Source: Blastococcus sp. TML/M2B (lineage in GTDB: Bacteria > Actinomycetota > Actinomycetes > Mycobacteriales > Geodermatophilaceae). Taken from it: a stretch of DNA of 64,000 nt. This document shows, piece by piece, positions 8,727 through 18,858 of the stretch. Position numbers and translations under genes: made by a program. The first letter of the stretch is position 1. The number at the start of each line of letters is the position of its first letter. The notes below the pieces were generated by a model. The model saw only the letters and a list, made by a program, of their open reading frames with translations, searched no databases and was not told the origin of the DNA. The DNA is taken from contig NZ_JAENZZ010000001.1 in assembly GCF_016612865.1 (NCBI RefSeq), forward strand, positions 1,054,001-1,118,000. The letters are read 5' to 3'.

Positions 8727-10088
8727 TCAGGTCGGGCAGACGGGCAGGCTCGGCAGGAGCTTGACGCCGAGGGGGCCGAGCAGGGTGCACGTGAGGCCCG
8801 GGACGAGCTCGACGACCTGCGGCGGCGCGGGCGTGGCCGTCGGGGGTGGGGGTGGCGTGGGGAGCGGGAGGGTCGGCAGGCCCGGCAGCGGCAGGCTGGG
8901 GAGCGGCAGCGCCGGGGCCGCGGGTGCCGCCGGAGCCGGTGCGGGAGCGGGCGCAGGAGCCGATCCGGGGGCGGGAGCCGGTGCGCTCCCGTTCCCGCCG
9001 CCTGCCGGCGCCGGGGAACCCCCCCCGCCGCTGCCGCCGGCGGGCGCCGGAGGGGCGGCGCTGCCGTCGGCTGCCGCAGGTGCGGCCGCTGCGTCCGCGG
9101 GCCCGGGGGACGACGCCGCGGGGCCCCGGTTCGGCAGGACGGTGTCGCCCGAGGCCGGGGTGGTGTCGCGGACGCCGAGCGCCGGTCCGGGCGCGGCCGG
9201 CCCGCGCACGCTGCCGGACGGCGCCGGGACGGGGCTGGTGGTGTCGCCGCTCAGCGGCAGTGCGTCGACCGGGACGCCGGTGGCGTAGGAGCGGGCCAGC
9301 GCCAGCACCTGGGCCACGTAGGCGTCGGAGTGGTTGTAGGCGAAGACGGCCTTGCGCTGGCCGGCGTCGGTGCGCAGGTCGCCGCCGGCGGTGCACAGGT
9401 AGTTGGCCGCCCCGAGCGCGGCGTCGTCGATGTCGAAGGGGTCGGTCGTGCCGTTCCCGTCGCCGTCCACGGCGTAGGCGCGCCAGGTGGTCGGGATGAA
9501 CTGCATCGGCCCGACGGCGCGGTCGTAGGTCGGGTCGTGGTCGAAGGCGCCGTCGTCGGAGTCGGCGATGAAGGCGAACTGCACGCCGTCGAGCGCCGGG
9601 CCGCGGATCTCCGGGGTCGAGGTGCCGTCGGGCCCGAGCGTGGCGCCGCCGAACCGCCCGTGGTTGGACTCGACCCGGCCGATGGCGGCCAGCAGTGACC
9701 AGTCGATGCCGCACCCGGGCTTCGAGGCGTTCATCCGGGTGGCGGCGACGCGGTAGGCGTTGAGCGCCACGTTCGGGATGCCGTTCTCGGCCAGGCCGGT
9801 GATGACCGCGGGCGTGGCGGGCTGGGGCTGCGGCACCGCGACGGGCAGCGGCGGCAGCGTGATCGCGCCCTCCGGGGCGCCGCGGGACAGCGGCGAGGCG
9901 GCGGGCTCCGCGGTGCTCGTGCGGGCGTCGGCCTCCTGCAGGCCGCCGTCGCCGGTCGAGGCGCTCACGCCGCTGAAGAAGCCGGCACCGCCGACCACCA
10001 CGGCCGCCATGAACAGCGCCCGGTGCCGGCGGTTCGTGCCGGGCGGCAGTGCTCGTGCCGCGCCGCGCCCCCGTGTGGGCTTCCGCAT
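8727..10088 (-). CDS. Secreted lytic murein transglycosylase with proline/alanine-rich tail
   Basis: A 453-residue exported peptidoglycan lyase. After a basic N-terminus (RKPTRGRGAARALPPGTNRR), the segment ALFMAAVVVGGAGFFSGVSA is a signal peptide or anchor. The SLT_2 (MltB-like) catalytic domain spans about 85-265; the likely catalytic Glu is in IGRVESNHGRFGG, with AVGPMQFIPTTW and a Ca-loop-like DGDGNGTTDPFDIDDAA. The C-terminal 180 residues are low-complexity Pro/Ala/Gly, probably spanning the cell wall, and end in a conserved-looking block with two cysteines (GLTCTLLGP, LPVCPT). The ATG at 10088 has AGGAGTG just upstream. Such enzymes cleave glycan strands during growth and division. Confidence 0.85.
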   Translation of the reverse strand: MRKPTRGRGAARALPPGTNRRHRALFMAAVVVGGAGFFSGVSASTGDGGLQEADARTSTAEPAASPLSRGAPEGAITLPPLPVAVPQPQPATPAVITGLAENGIPNVALNAYRVAATRMNASKPGCGIDWSLLAAIGRVESNHGRFGGATLGPDGTSTPEIRGPALDGVQFAFIADSDDGAFDHDPTYDRAVGPMQFIPTTWRAYAVDGDGNGTTDPFDIDDAALGAANYLCTAGGDLRTDAGQRKAVFAYNHSDAYVAQVLALARSYATGVPVDALPLSGDTTSPVPAPSGSVRGPAAPGPALGVRDTTPASGDTVLPNRGPAASSPGPADAAAAPAAADGSAAPPAPAGGSGGGGSPAPAGGGNGSAPAPAPGSAPAPAPAPAPAAPAAPALPLPSLPLPGLPTLPLPTPPPPPTATPAPPQVVELVPGLTCTLLGPLGVKLLPSLPVCPT

Positions 10089-10201
10089 CCTCACTCCTGG
10101 TGCAGGTCCGACCACGTCTCCTCGGGCGGGCCGGTAACCCGTGACCTGCGGTCGCAACCACGGAGGAGCGGACGGTTCTGTACCGATGAGGGGGAGCGGA
10201 G

Positions 10202-10274
10202 CGCGCCCGGCAGGATTCGAACCTGCGACCGTCGGATTAGAAGTCCGGTGCTCTATCCGCTGAGCTACGAGCGC
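10202..10274 (-). tRNA. tRNA-Arg (anticodon UCU)
   Basis: The reverse complement folds as a complete tRNA: acceptor GCGCTCG/CGGGCGC with one G-U pair, D-arm GCTC AGCGGATA GAGC, anticodon stem-loop CGGAC TTCTAAT with anticodon TCT, and T-arm CAGG TTCGAAT CCTG. It reads AGA. The 3' CCA is not encoded. Confidence 0.95.
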
Positions 10275-10388
10275 TTTCGGTGGCCGATCATCGCACCCGG
10301 CGTGAGCGGCCCCCGTGCCGCGCCGTGCCGCTGACCGTTGTCCGGGCGGGCGCCCCGCAGGACGATGGTCGCGGGAGGGGGTCGGTCC

Positions 10389-11207
10389 GTGACCAGTCCG
10401 GGCTCTCCGCTCGACCGGTGGGCGAGCGGCGAGCGGTACGAGGCCTACGTCGGCCGCTGGAGCCGTGCGGTCGCGACGACCTTCGTGCACTGGCTGGAGG
10501 TGCCTCCCGGCGCACGCTGGCTCGATGCCGGGTGCGGCACGGGCGCACCGACGACCGCGATCCTCGAGCTGGGTTCGCCCGCCGCCGTGCTCGGGGCCGA
10601 CACGTCGCCGGACCTCCTCGCCCGTGCGGCGGGCACCGTGCACGACGCGCGCGCCCGGTTCGTGCTGGCGGACGTCGCGCACCTCCCGGTGGACGACGGC
10701 TCGGTCGATGCAGCGGTCTCCGGGCTGGTGCTGAACTTCGTGCCCGACACCTCCACCGCGCTCGCCGAAGCGGTGCGGGTGACCCGGCGGGGCGGCGCGG
10801 TCGCCGCCTACGTCTGGGACTACGCCGAGGGCATGGAGCTCATCCGGTACTTCTGGGACGCCGCGGTCGCCCTCGATCCCGGTGCCGCGCAGTGGGACGA
10901 GGGGACCCGCTTCCCGCTCTGCCACCCGTGGGCCCTGGCCGGCGCGTTCGACCGGGCCGGGCTCGCCGGGGTGGTGGTCGAGCCGATCGTCGTGCCGACC
11001 GCGTTCCACGACCTCGAGGAGTACTGGCACCCCTTCCTGGGCGGGACGGGCCCGGCACCGGCCTACGTGGCATCGCTGCCGGAGGAACGGGTGACGGCCC
11101 TGCGGGACCGGCTGGCCGAGCGGCTGCCGGCATCCCCCGACGGCGGGATCCGGCTCTCGGCCCGGGCGTGGGCGGTACGCGGCGAGGTGCGGCACCCCCG
11201 CAGCTGA
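10389..11207 (+). CDS. SAM-dependent methyltransferase
   Basis: A 272-residue class I methyltransferase. Motif I, RWLDAGCGTGAPT (about 42-54), binds S-adenosylmethionine. Motif II is in VLGADTSPDLL, and post-I segments include RFVLADVAHLPVDDGSVDAA and VTRRGGAVAAYVWDYA. The substrate cannot be read from the sequence; the family includes enzymes methylating small molecules such as quinones. The GTG at 10389 is preceded by GGGAGGGG, which decides the start. It is transcribed alone, just after the oppositely oriented tRNA-Arg. Confidence 0.8.
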   Translation: MTSPGSPLDRWASGERYEAYVGRWSRAVATTFVHWLEVPPGARWLDAGCGTGAPTTAILELGSPAAVLGADTSPDLLARAAGTVHDARARFVLADVAHLPVDDGSVDAAVSGLVLNFVPDTSTALAEAVRVTRRGGAVAAYVWDYAEGMELIRYFWDAAVALDPGAAQWDEGTRFPLCHPWALAGAFDRAGLAGVVVEPIVVPTAFHDLEEYWHPFLGGTGPAPAYVASLPEERVTALRDRLAERLPASPDGGIRLSARAWAVRGEVRHPRS

Positions 11208-11366
11208 TCAGGCGGGCACGACAGGGCGGCCCGGCCCGTCCACAGGCGGGGGCGTCGTCCACAGATCGGTGCGCGGGCCCGTGCGAGCGGGGCGGCGGAC
11301 GCAGGGTTCCAGCAGGTCGGCACCGCGCCGGCCGCGCCGTCCGGCGCAGCACCTCCGAGGAGCACC

Positions 11367-11888
11367 GTGAACGACACCACCGTCACCGTCGTCGGCAACG
11401 TCGTCGACGCCCCGCGTCGCACCAACACCCAGAACGGCGCGGTGACCAACTTCCGCATCGCGTCCACCGCGCGGCGCTACGACTCCGCCACCGAGCAGTA
11501 CGTCGACGCCGGCACCCTCTGGATCGACGTCGAGTGCTGGAACGCGCTGAGCGGCAACGTCGCCGCGAGCATCAGCAAGGGCGACCCGGTCATCGTCCAC
11601 GGGGCCCTGACCACCCACAGCTGGGAGTCCGACGCCGGCCCGCGCAGCAAGGACCGCATCAAGGCGTTCGCCGTGGGGCCCAACCTGCAGAAGGGGCGGT
11701 CGTTGTTCACCCGGGACAGGGCCGGTCGGGCCCCCGACGAGTCCGCGGCGGCGCAGCCGGGCCCCGACGCGCCGGACTTCCCGGGCCCGGACGTCGAACC
11801 CCGGGCCGGCCGGGACTACGTGGACGCCGGGGACGCGTTGGACTCCGTGGACGCCGCCGACCTCACCGCGCAGCCCGCGCACGCCTAG
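11367..11888 (+). CDS. ssb: Single-stranded DNA-binding protein paralogue
   Basis: A 173-residue OB-fold protein (about 1-110; TTVTVVGNVVDAPRR, VTNFRIAST, LWIDVECWN, GDPVIVHGALTTHSW) with an acidic, disordered tail. The tail does not end in the DDDIPF-like tip by which replicative SSB recruits partners; it ends LTAQPAHA. This resembles the second SSB-like protein found next to ettA in mycobacteria rather than the replication SSB. GTG start with GAGG upstream. It is 101 bp ahead of ettA in the same direction, an arrangement conserved in actinobacteria. Confidence 0.88.
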   Translation: MNDTTVTVVGNVVDAPRRTNTQNGAVTNFRIASTARRYDSATEQYVDAGTLWIDVECWNALSGNVAASISKGDPVIVHGALTTHSWESDAGPRSKDRIKAFAVGPNLQKGRSLFTRDRAGRAPDESAAAQPGPDAPDFPGPDVEPRAGRDYVDAGDALDSVDAADLTAQPAHA

Positions 11889-11989
11889 TTGCCCCGGGCT
11901 GGGAGGATCGGAGGTGAGAACGCATGGGGGCCGGGCCGGGCACGCCGGCCCGCCCCCGCTCGCGAGACGACGGAAGGCTCCGAAGCCCA

Positions 11990-13660
<1,671 letters not shown>

Positions 13661-13678
13661 CCGGCGACCAGCACGTGG

Positions 13679-13718
13679 CGACGGCCGGCAAGGAGCACCC
13701 GCTCCCCGCCGGCCGTCG
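13679..13718. terminator. Bidirectional hairpin between ettA and phosphatase gene
   Basis: CGACGGCCGGC pairs perfectly with GCCGGCCGTCG around an 18-nt loop, between the convergent ettA and phosphatase genes. Confidence 0.75.
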
Positions 13719-13748
13719 TCGTCCGTGCCGTCGTCGTCCGTGCCCGGG

Positions 13749-14207
13749 TCAGGCCGTCGTGGCGCGGCCGGGCAGCTCGTCGTCGTCGAAGTGCAGCACC
13801 ATCCGGCGCTGCCGCCAGGTCTCCACCGCCCGCCACCGGTAGTGGTGCCGGACGAACGCCACCGCCTCGTCCGCCGGAACCCCGTCCAGCACGGCCAGGC
13901 AGGCCAGCGCCGTGCCGGTGCGCCCGGTGCCCCCGCTGCAGGCCACCTCCACCCGCTCGTCGGCGGCCCGCACCCACGCCGACGCGAGCGCCAGCCGCAG
14001 CTCGGACAGCTCCGCGGGCAGCCCGAAGTCGGGCCAGCGCACCCACTGCTGCGCCCACGCGGTCCCGGGCGGCCGGCGGGCGGTCAGGTACAGACCGAAC
14101 TGCGGCGCGGGGGACGACGGCGTGTCGCGCAGCCCGCGACCGAGCACCCGTCGTCCCGATGGCAGGGTCAGCACGCCGGGGAGGTCCGCCGGCCAGGGCG
14201 TGTCCAC
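13749..14207 (-). CDS. Protein-tyrosine phosphatase family protein
   Basis: A 152-residue protein with a cysteine-phosphatase P-loop CSGGTGRTGTA (C(X)5R; nucleophile Cys at about 92), followed by a long helix and RHHYRWRAVETWRQRRMV. The general-acid Asp may be one of those in RWPDFG. It resembles the small dual-specificity-like phosphatases of actinobacteria; the substrate is unknown. The GTG at 14207 follows TACCGT by 6 nt, so a leaderless transcript is likely. It is convergent with ettA and divergent from the thioesterase gene. Confidence 0.8.
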   Translation of the reverse strand: MDTPWPADLPGVLTLPSGRRVLGRGLRDTPSSPAPQFGLYLTARRPPGTAWAQQWVRWPDFGLPAELSELRLALASAWVRAADERVEVACSGGTGRTGTALACLAVLDGVPADEAVAFVRHHYRWRAVETWRQRRMVLHFDDDELPGRATTA

Positions 14208-14213
14208 CGGGCC

Positions 14214-14219
14214 ACGGTA
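14214..14219 (-). promoter_or_regulatory. -10 box of the phosphatase gene
   Basis: TACCGT on the minus strand ends 6 nt before the GTG start, with no ribosome site between. Confidence 0.45.
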
Positions 14220-14332
14220 GGGCTCCGGGGCGTTCCGCGCGCCCTCTCGCTGCGCGGTCCGCGAGGACGCACGCCGACGCCCCGACCGAGGGCCTGGTCG
14301 AACCGCGCCGCGGCGTACGGCAGGGTGGCGGT

Positions 14333-14747
14333 GTGAGGCACACCGCGGCGGTCCCCATGCGCTGGTCGGACATGGACGCCTACCAGCACATCAACAACGT
14401 GGCCTTCCTCGGCTACTTCGAGATGGCGCGGATCAGCCTGTTCCGCGAGCAGCCCACGCACGACCTGCGCACGGGGCAGCGGCGGGGGCTCATCGTTCGC
14501 CGCGCACGAGATCGCCTACAAGCGCCAGGTCGTCTACTCCTCGCAGCCGCTGCAGGTCGACGTCTGGGTCACCGACGTCCGGGCGGCGACCTTCCTCTGC
14601 CGCTACGAGCTGTTCGACCACGGGCAGCTCGCGGTCACCGGCAGCACGAAGATCGTGCCGTTCGACTTCGCCATCGCCCGGCCGCGCCGCCTCACGCCGG
14701 AGGAGAAGGAGTTCCTCGCCCGCTGGGCCGACGAGCCCGCGAACTGA
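14333..14747 (+). CDS. Acyl-CoA thioesterase, hotdog fold (frameshifted)
   Basis: A 137-residue 4HBT-type thioesterase once one extra base is removed. The catalytic Asp motif is WSDMDAYQHINNVAFLGYFE (residues 11-30), with FCRYEL-like and KIVPFDFA strands downstream. The frame breaks near 14497: LIVAAHEIAYKRQVVYSSQ is restored by deleting one T from ATCGTTCGCC. It hydrolyses acyl-CoA to acid and CoA; the physiological acyl chain is unknown. An orthologue lies near ettA in mycobacteria, consistent with the context here. Start GTG at 14333; no clear ribosome site. Confidence 0.85.
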
Positions 14748-14774
14748 GCGGACCGGCACCCGCCCCGGAACGCG

Positions 14775-14808
14775 ACGACCCCCGGACGCCGAGGCGTCGG
14801 GGGGTCGT
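14775..14808. terminator. Bidirectional hairpin between thioesterase and bioY
   Basis: ACGACCCCC and GACGCC pair with GGCGTC and GGGGGTCGT with one internal mismatch and a 4-nt loop. It lies between convergent genes. Confidence 0.75.
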
Positions 14809-14820
14809 GTGCGAGGGGGA

Positions 14821-15417
14821 TCAGGCCCGGCGCGCGGCCTTCCAGGCGGTGCCGAGCACCGCGGCGGCGACACCGGCCTTCACCAGCCCGCCGAGGATGA
14901 ACGGGTAGAAGCCCTTGTCCAGGGCCTGGGCCGCGGTCATGTCGGCCGAGACGGCCAGCCACGGGACGCCGACGGCGAAGACGACGGCCTGACCGGCGAT
15001 GAACAGCGGCACGGCCTTGAGCGGGTTGCGGTCCATGGCGTGGCGCGCGCCCAGGCCGATGAGGATCGCGGCCGGGATGAAGCCGACGACGTAGCCGCCG
15101 GTCGCACCGAAGACGACGTCGACGCCGCCGCTGGCCTCCGAGTAGAAGGGCAGGCCGACCAGCGCGCAGGCGATGTAGGCCACCTGCACGGCGACGCCCC
15201 GCACCGGGCCCAGCGCGGCAGCGGTCAGGACGAGCGCCAGGGTCTGACCGGTGATCGGCACCGGCGAACCGGGGACCGGCACCGACACCTGCGCCAGTGC
15301 CGCGGTCAGCAGCACACCGAGCGCCACGAGGACGACGTTGCGCGCGCGCACGGCGGGCACCAGGTCGGCGAGAACGAGCGGGCGCAGCGGGTGCGCGTGC
15401 ATCGAAGCGGTGGCCAC
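14821..15417 (-). CDS. bioY: Biotin transporter S-component BioY
   Basis: A 198-residue integral membrane protein with about six hydrophobic helices. Family motifs are VPITGQTLALVLTAAALGP (biotin-binding loop and helix), GLPFYSEASGGVDVVFGATGGYVVGF and the C-terminal FILGGLVKAG. BioY captures biotin at the membrane, with or without an ECF energy module. No bioM or bioN is next to it here, so it either acts alone or uses a shared module encoded elsewhere. The GTG at 15417 follows AGGAGG by 5 nt, an excellent ribosome site. Confidence 0.92.
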   Translation of the reverse strand: MATASMHAHPLRPLVLADLVPAVRARNVVLVALGVLLTAALAQVSVPVPGSPVPITGQTLALVLTAAALGPVRGVAVQVAYIACALVGLPFYSEASGGVDVVFGATGGYVVGFIPAAILIGLGARHAMDRNPLKAVPLFIAGQAVVFAVGVPWLAVSADMTAAQALDKGFYPFILGGLVKAGVAAAVLGTAWKAARRA

Positions 15418-15438
15418 GAAACCTCCTGAACGGCGGGC

Positions 15439-15462
15439 GAGCCCGGCCGCACGGCCGGGCTC
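15439..15462 (-). terminator. Hairpin after aglA, before bioY
   Basis: GAGCCCGGCC and GGCCGGGCTC form a 10-bp perfect stem with a 4-nt loop. It lies downstream of aglA and upstream of bioY, both on the minus strand, and so separates the two transcription units. Confidence 0.7.
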
Positions 15463-15525
15463 TGGATCATCGGAGAGTCTGCACTACGGCGATCCCCGTG
15501 CGCGGCACCCACCGGGTGACCCGGC

Positions 15526-17094
15526 TCAGGCCACCACCCACGCCGCGGCGTCCGTGGGCAGCTCGCCGCCGGTGACGTCCGTGCTGGCCAGCAGCACGGT
15601 GCCCTCCGGCAGCGGCACCGGGGCGCTCGAGAGGTTCAGCAGGAACACGAGCCCGCCCGGCCGGCGGAACGCCAGACATCCCTCGGGTGACGGCAACCAC
15701 TCCAGGCCCTCGCCGGAGAACGCGGGCGAGCCGGCCCGCAGCGCCAGCGCCGCTCGGTACAGCGACTGCATCGACGCCGGGTCGGCCGCCTGCGCCTCGG
15801 CGGTGAGCGCGGTCCACCCCTCGGGCATGGGCAGCCAGGTGCCCGAGCCCGACGAGAAGCCGTAGGAGGGCTCGCTGCCCGACCACGGCACGGGGATGCG
15901 GCACGCGTCGCGCCCGCGCTCGGCACCCTCGGAGCGGAACCAGATGGGGTCCTGCAGCGCGGCGTCGGGCAGGTCGACGTCGGGCATCCCGAGCTCGTCG
16001 CCGTTGTAGAGGTAGGCGACCCCGGGCAGCGCGAGCTGCAGCAGCGCGGCCGCACGGGCCCGGCGAGTGCCGAGCTCGCCGTCGCCGTACCGGGTCACGT
16101 GCCGCGGCCGGTCGTGGTTGGAGAGCACCCAGCACGCCGGCGCGGGGGTGCCGTCGACGGCGGCCAGCGAGTGGACGACGGCGTCGCGCAGCGCGGTCGG
16201 TTCCCACTCGGCGGTCAGCAGCTTGAAGTTGAAGGCCAGCTGCAGCTCGTCGGGCCGCAGGTAGCGGGCGAGGCGGTCGTCGTCGGAGACCCACACCTCG
16301 CCCACGGCCATGGTGCCGGGGTAGCTGTCGAGCACCGCCCGGATCCGCCGGTGCACGGCGTGCACGCCGTCCTGGTCGAAGCGGTGGTCGCCCGGGCCGT
16401 GGTCGTCGAGCAGCCCGGTGTCGTCCATCGGCACCATGTCCGGGAGGCCGGCGGGCTTGGCCATGCCGTGGGCGACGTCGATCCGGAAGCCGTCGACCCC
16501 GCGGTCCAGCCAGAACCGCAGCGTCTCCTCGAGGTCGGCCACCACCTCCGGGTTGCCGAAGTCCAGGTCGGGCTGCTCCGGCGCGAAGATGTGCAGGTAC
16601 CACTGACCGTCGGGGACGCGGGTCCAGGCCGGCCCGCCGAAGACCGAGGGCCAGTTGTTCGGCGGCTCGGCGCCGTCGGGGCCGCGGCCGTCGCGGAACA
16701 CGTAGCGCGCCCGCTCCGGCGAGCCCGGGGCCGCGGCCAGCGCCGCCCGGAACCAGGCGTGCTCGGAGGAGGTGTGGTTGGGCACCACGTCGATCGTGAT
16801 CCGCAGCCCCAGCGCGTGCGCGTCGGCCAGCAGCGCGTCGAACTCGTCGAGGTCACCGAACACCGGTTCCACGTCGCGGGGATCGGCGACGTCGTAGCCG
16901 TGGTCGGCCATCGGGGAGGGGAAGAACGGGGTGATCCACAGGGCGTCGACACCCAGGTCGCGGAGGTACCCGAGCCGGCCGCGCAGCCCCCGCAGGTCGC
17001 CCACGCCGTCGCCGTTCCCGTCGGCGAAGCTGCGGATGTAGACCTGGTAGAAGACCGCGTCGCGCCACCAGTCCGTGCCGGTGGTGCCCATCAC
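15526..17094 (-). CDS. aglA: Alpha-glucosidase, GH13 family
   Basis: A 522-residue GH13 enzyme hydrolysing alpha-1,4 or alpha-1,6 glucosidic bonds. Conserved regions in order: DVVPNHTSSEHAWF (region I), DGFRIDVAHG (catalytic nucleophile Asp), GEVWV (acid/base Glu) and LSNHDRPR (transition-state Asp). GNGDGVGDLRG and ITPFFPSPMADHGYDV are typical of oligo-1,6-glucosidase and alpha-glucosidase. No signal peptide, so it acts on cytoplasmic sugars. The start overlaps the glbO stop (GTGATG), so it is the third gene of an MFS-glbO-aglA operon. The glbO-aglA pairing is also seen in mycobacteria. Confidence 0.92.
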   Translation of the reverse strand: MMGTTGTDWWRDAVFYQVYIRSFADGNGDGVGDLRGLRGRLGYLRDLGVDALWITPFFPSPMADHGYDVADPRDVEPVFGDLDEFDALLADAHALGLRITIDVVPNHTSSEHAWFRAALAAAPGSPERARYVFRDGRGPDGAEPPNNWPSVFGGPAWTRVPDGQWYLHIFAPEQPDLDFGNPEVVADLEETLRFWLDRGVDGFRIDVAHGMAKPAGLPDMVPMDDTGLLDDHGPGDHRFDQDGVHAVHRRIRAVLDSYPGTMAVGEVWVSDDDRLARYLRPDELQLAFNFKLLTAEWEPTALRDAVVHSLAAVDGTPAPACWVLSNHDRPRHVTRYGDGELGTRRARAAALLQLALPGVAYLYNGDELGMPDVDLPDAALQDPIWFRSEGAERGRDACRIPVPWSGSEPSYGFSSGSGTWLPMPEGWTALTAEAQAADPASMQSLYRAALALRAGSPAFSGEGLEWLPSPEGCLAFRRPGGLVFLLNLSSAPVPLPEGTVLLASTDVTGGELPTDAAAWVVA

Positions 17095-17504
17095 GCGTCG
17101 TCGGCGGGGAAGCGGTTCTGCATGCTGCCCGCGGCGTTGGCGAGGTAGGTCCAGAGCGTGGCGTCCTGGTCGGCGGGCAGCTCGAGGGAGTCGACGGCGT
17201 CGCGCATGTGCGACAGCCAGGCGTCCCGCTCGGCCGGGCCGATGGCGAACGGCGCGTGCCGCATCCGGAGCCGCGGGTGCCCGCGCTCGTCGGAGTAGGT
17301 GGTCGGGCCGCCCCAGTACTGCTCGAGGAACCGGCGCAGCCGGAGCTCGGCGCCGTCCCAGTCGTCCTGCGGGTAGAGCGGCGCGAGCACCGGGTCGGTG
17401 CGGACGGCGGCGTAGAAGCGGGCGACGAGCCGCTCGAAGGTCGCCTGCCCGCCGACCTCGTCGTAGAAGGTCCGGGCCGACGGCAGTCGCCTCGACTCGC
17501 TCAT
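17091..17504 (-). CDS. glbO: Truncated haemoglobin, group II
   Basis: A 137-residue two-over-two haemoglobin. FYDEVGGQATFERLVARFYAAV opens the fold; the proximal haem His is in LRMRHAPFAIG (about 83), followed by the group II Trp in AERDAWL. It binds O2 and other haem ligands in the cytoplasm and may act in oxygen or peroxide handling. Length fits group II. Its start overlaps the stop of the MFS gene (ATGA) and its stop overlaps the aglA start, so all three are co-translated. The tie to a sugar hydrolase and transporter is unexplained. Confidence 0.92.
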   Translation of the reverse strand: MSESRRLPSARTFYDEVGGQATFERLVARFYAAVRTDPVLAPLYPQDDWDGAELRLRRFLEQYWGGPTTYSDERGHPRLRMRHAPFAIGPAERDAWLSHMRDAVDSLELPADQDATLWTYLANAAGSMQNRFPADDA

Positions 17505-18826
17505 TCCCGCGGTGCTCCCTCGGCGTCGGTTGCGGCGGACGCCCGGTGCTGCGTCCGTCCGTAGGCGACCAGCGCCGGGGCGACGACGATCATTCCGAGA
17601 CCGCCGCACAACGCGAGCACCGTGCTCGGTGCCACACCCTCCGCGCCGAGCCCCGCGGCCAGCGCGCCGATGCCCTGCACGCCGTACAGGCCGCTCACCG
17701 CCACGCCGAAGGCGCGACCCCGCAGCGCGGCCGGCGTCGCCTGCACGAAGGAGATGTTGAGCGGGATGAGCCAGGAGGCGCCGAGCCCGGAGACGAACAG
17801 CAGCGCCAGCACGGTCGGGAAGGTCGAGGCCTCGACGCCGCCCACGCCGGTCACCACGCCGGCGGCGAGCAGCGGGAGGAGGGACAGGATCACCAGCGGC
17901 ACGACCAGGCGCTCCCGGCGCTCGGGCGGCACGAGCCGGCCCAGCAGCAGCCCGCCGACGACGACGCCGGCCGGGTTGGCGGCCAGCAGCACGCCGATTC
18001 GCCGCGCTGCCGCGGCCGAGCTCCGCGCCCAGCGGGGCGGCGATGCCCTCCCACGCGCTGCCGAACAGCGCGCCCAGCCAGGTGACGGCGATGATCGCCA
18101 GCATCCGCCGCGTGCCCAGGAGGAAGCGCAGCCCGGTGGCGGCGTCCTGCCACAGCGAGGTGCCGGCCTCCGGGGGCGCGGGTGCCGGACGCCGCTGCAG
18201 GCGCGCGGAGAGCCAGACCGCGGAGAGCGCGAAGGTCGCCGCGTCGATGCCCAGGGCCAGGGACGGGTGCAGCGCGACGAGCGCGCCGCCGAGCAGGAAG
18301 CCCGCGACCTGGGCAACCTGGAGCGTCACCGTCGTCAGCGAGATCGCCACGGCGTAGCGCTCGCCGTCGAGGACGTCGGCCATGAGCGCGGAGCGGGCCG
18401 ACTCGAACGGTGGCGCGCACAGCGAGACCACCAGCAGGAGGCCGAGCAGCACCGGCAGCGGTACGCCGGGGATCGCCATCACCGCGAGCAGGACGGCGCG
18501 GGCGACGTCGGTCGCGATGAGCACCCGGTGCCGGGGCAGCCGGTCGGCCAGCGTGGAGAGCAGCGGGCCGCCGATCAGCCACGGGAAGTGGCTGATCGCG
18601 AAGGTGAGCGCGGACAGCAGCGGCGAGCTGGTGCGCTGGTAGACCAGCACGGTCAGCGCGACGCGGGCCAGCTCGTCCCCCGCGGTGGAGAGCAGGAACG
18701 TGCCGAACAGCGGCCGGAACTCCCGGACGGCGAAGACCTCGCGGTACGTGGCCGGACGGGTGGGGGCTGCCGCGTCCGGCGTGGTCGCGGTCAGCGGAGG
18801 CCGACCACGGTCAGTGACCTGTTCAT
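17501..18826 (-). CDS. MFS transporter (two frameshifts)
   Basis: A major facilitator of about 440 residues with roughly ten to twelve hydrophobic helices. The N-terminal half includes REFRPLFGTFLLSTAGDELA and DRLPRHRVLIATDVAR, typical of the DHA3 or enterobactin-exporter-like group. One extra base near 18005 separates GAELGRGSAA from IGVLLAANPAGVVVGGLLLG. The start is also unclear: ATG at 18826 (GAGAGG 9 nt upstream) opens MNRSLTVVGLR and then a stop, and one added base near 18797 would join it to LTATTPDAAAPTRPATYREV. The two changes cancel in length. The substrate is unknown; the overlap with glbO shows it is the first gene of that operon. Confidence 0.78.
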
Positions 18827-18858
18827 CACCGAAATCCTCTCAGGCGCGAGCCGCCCTG

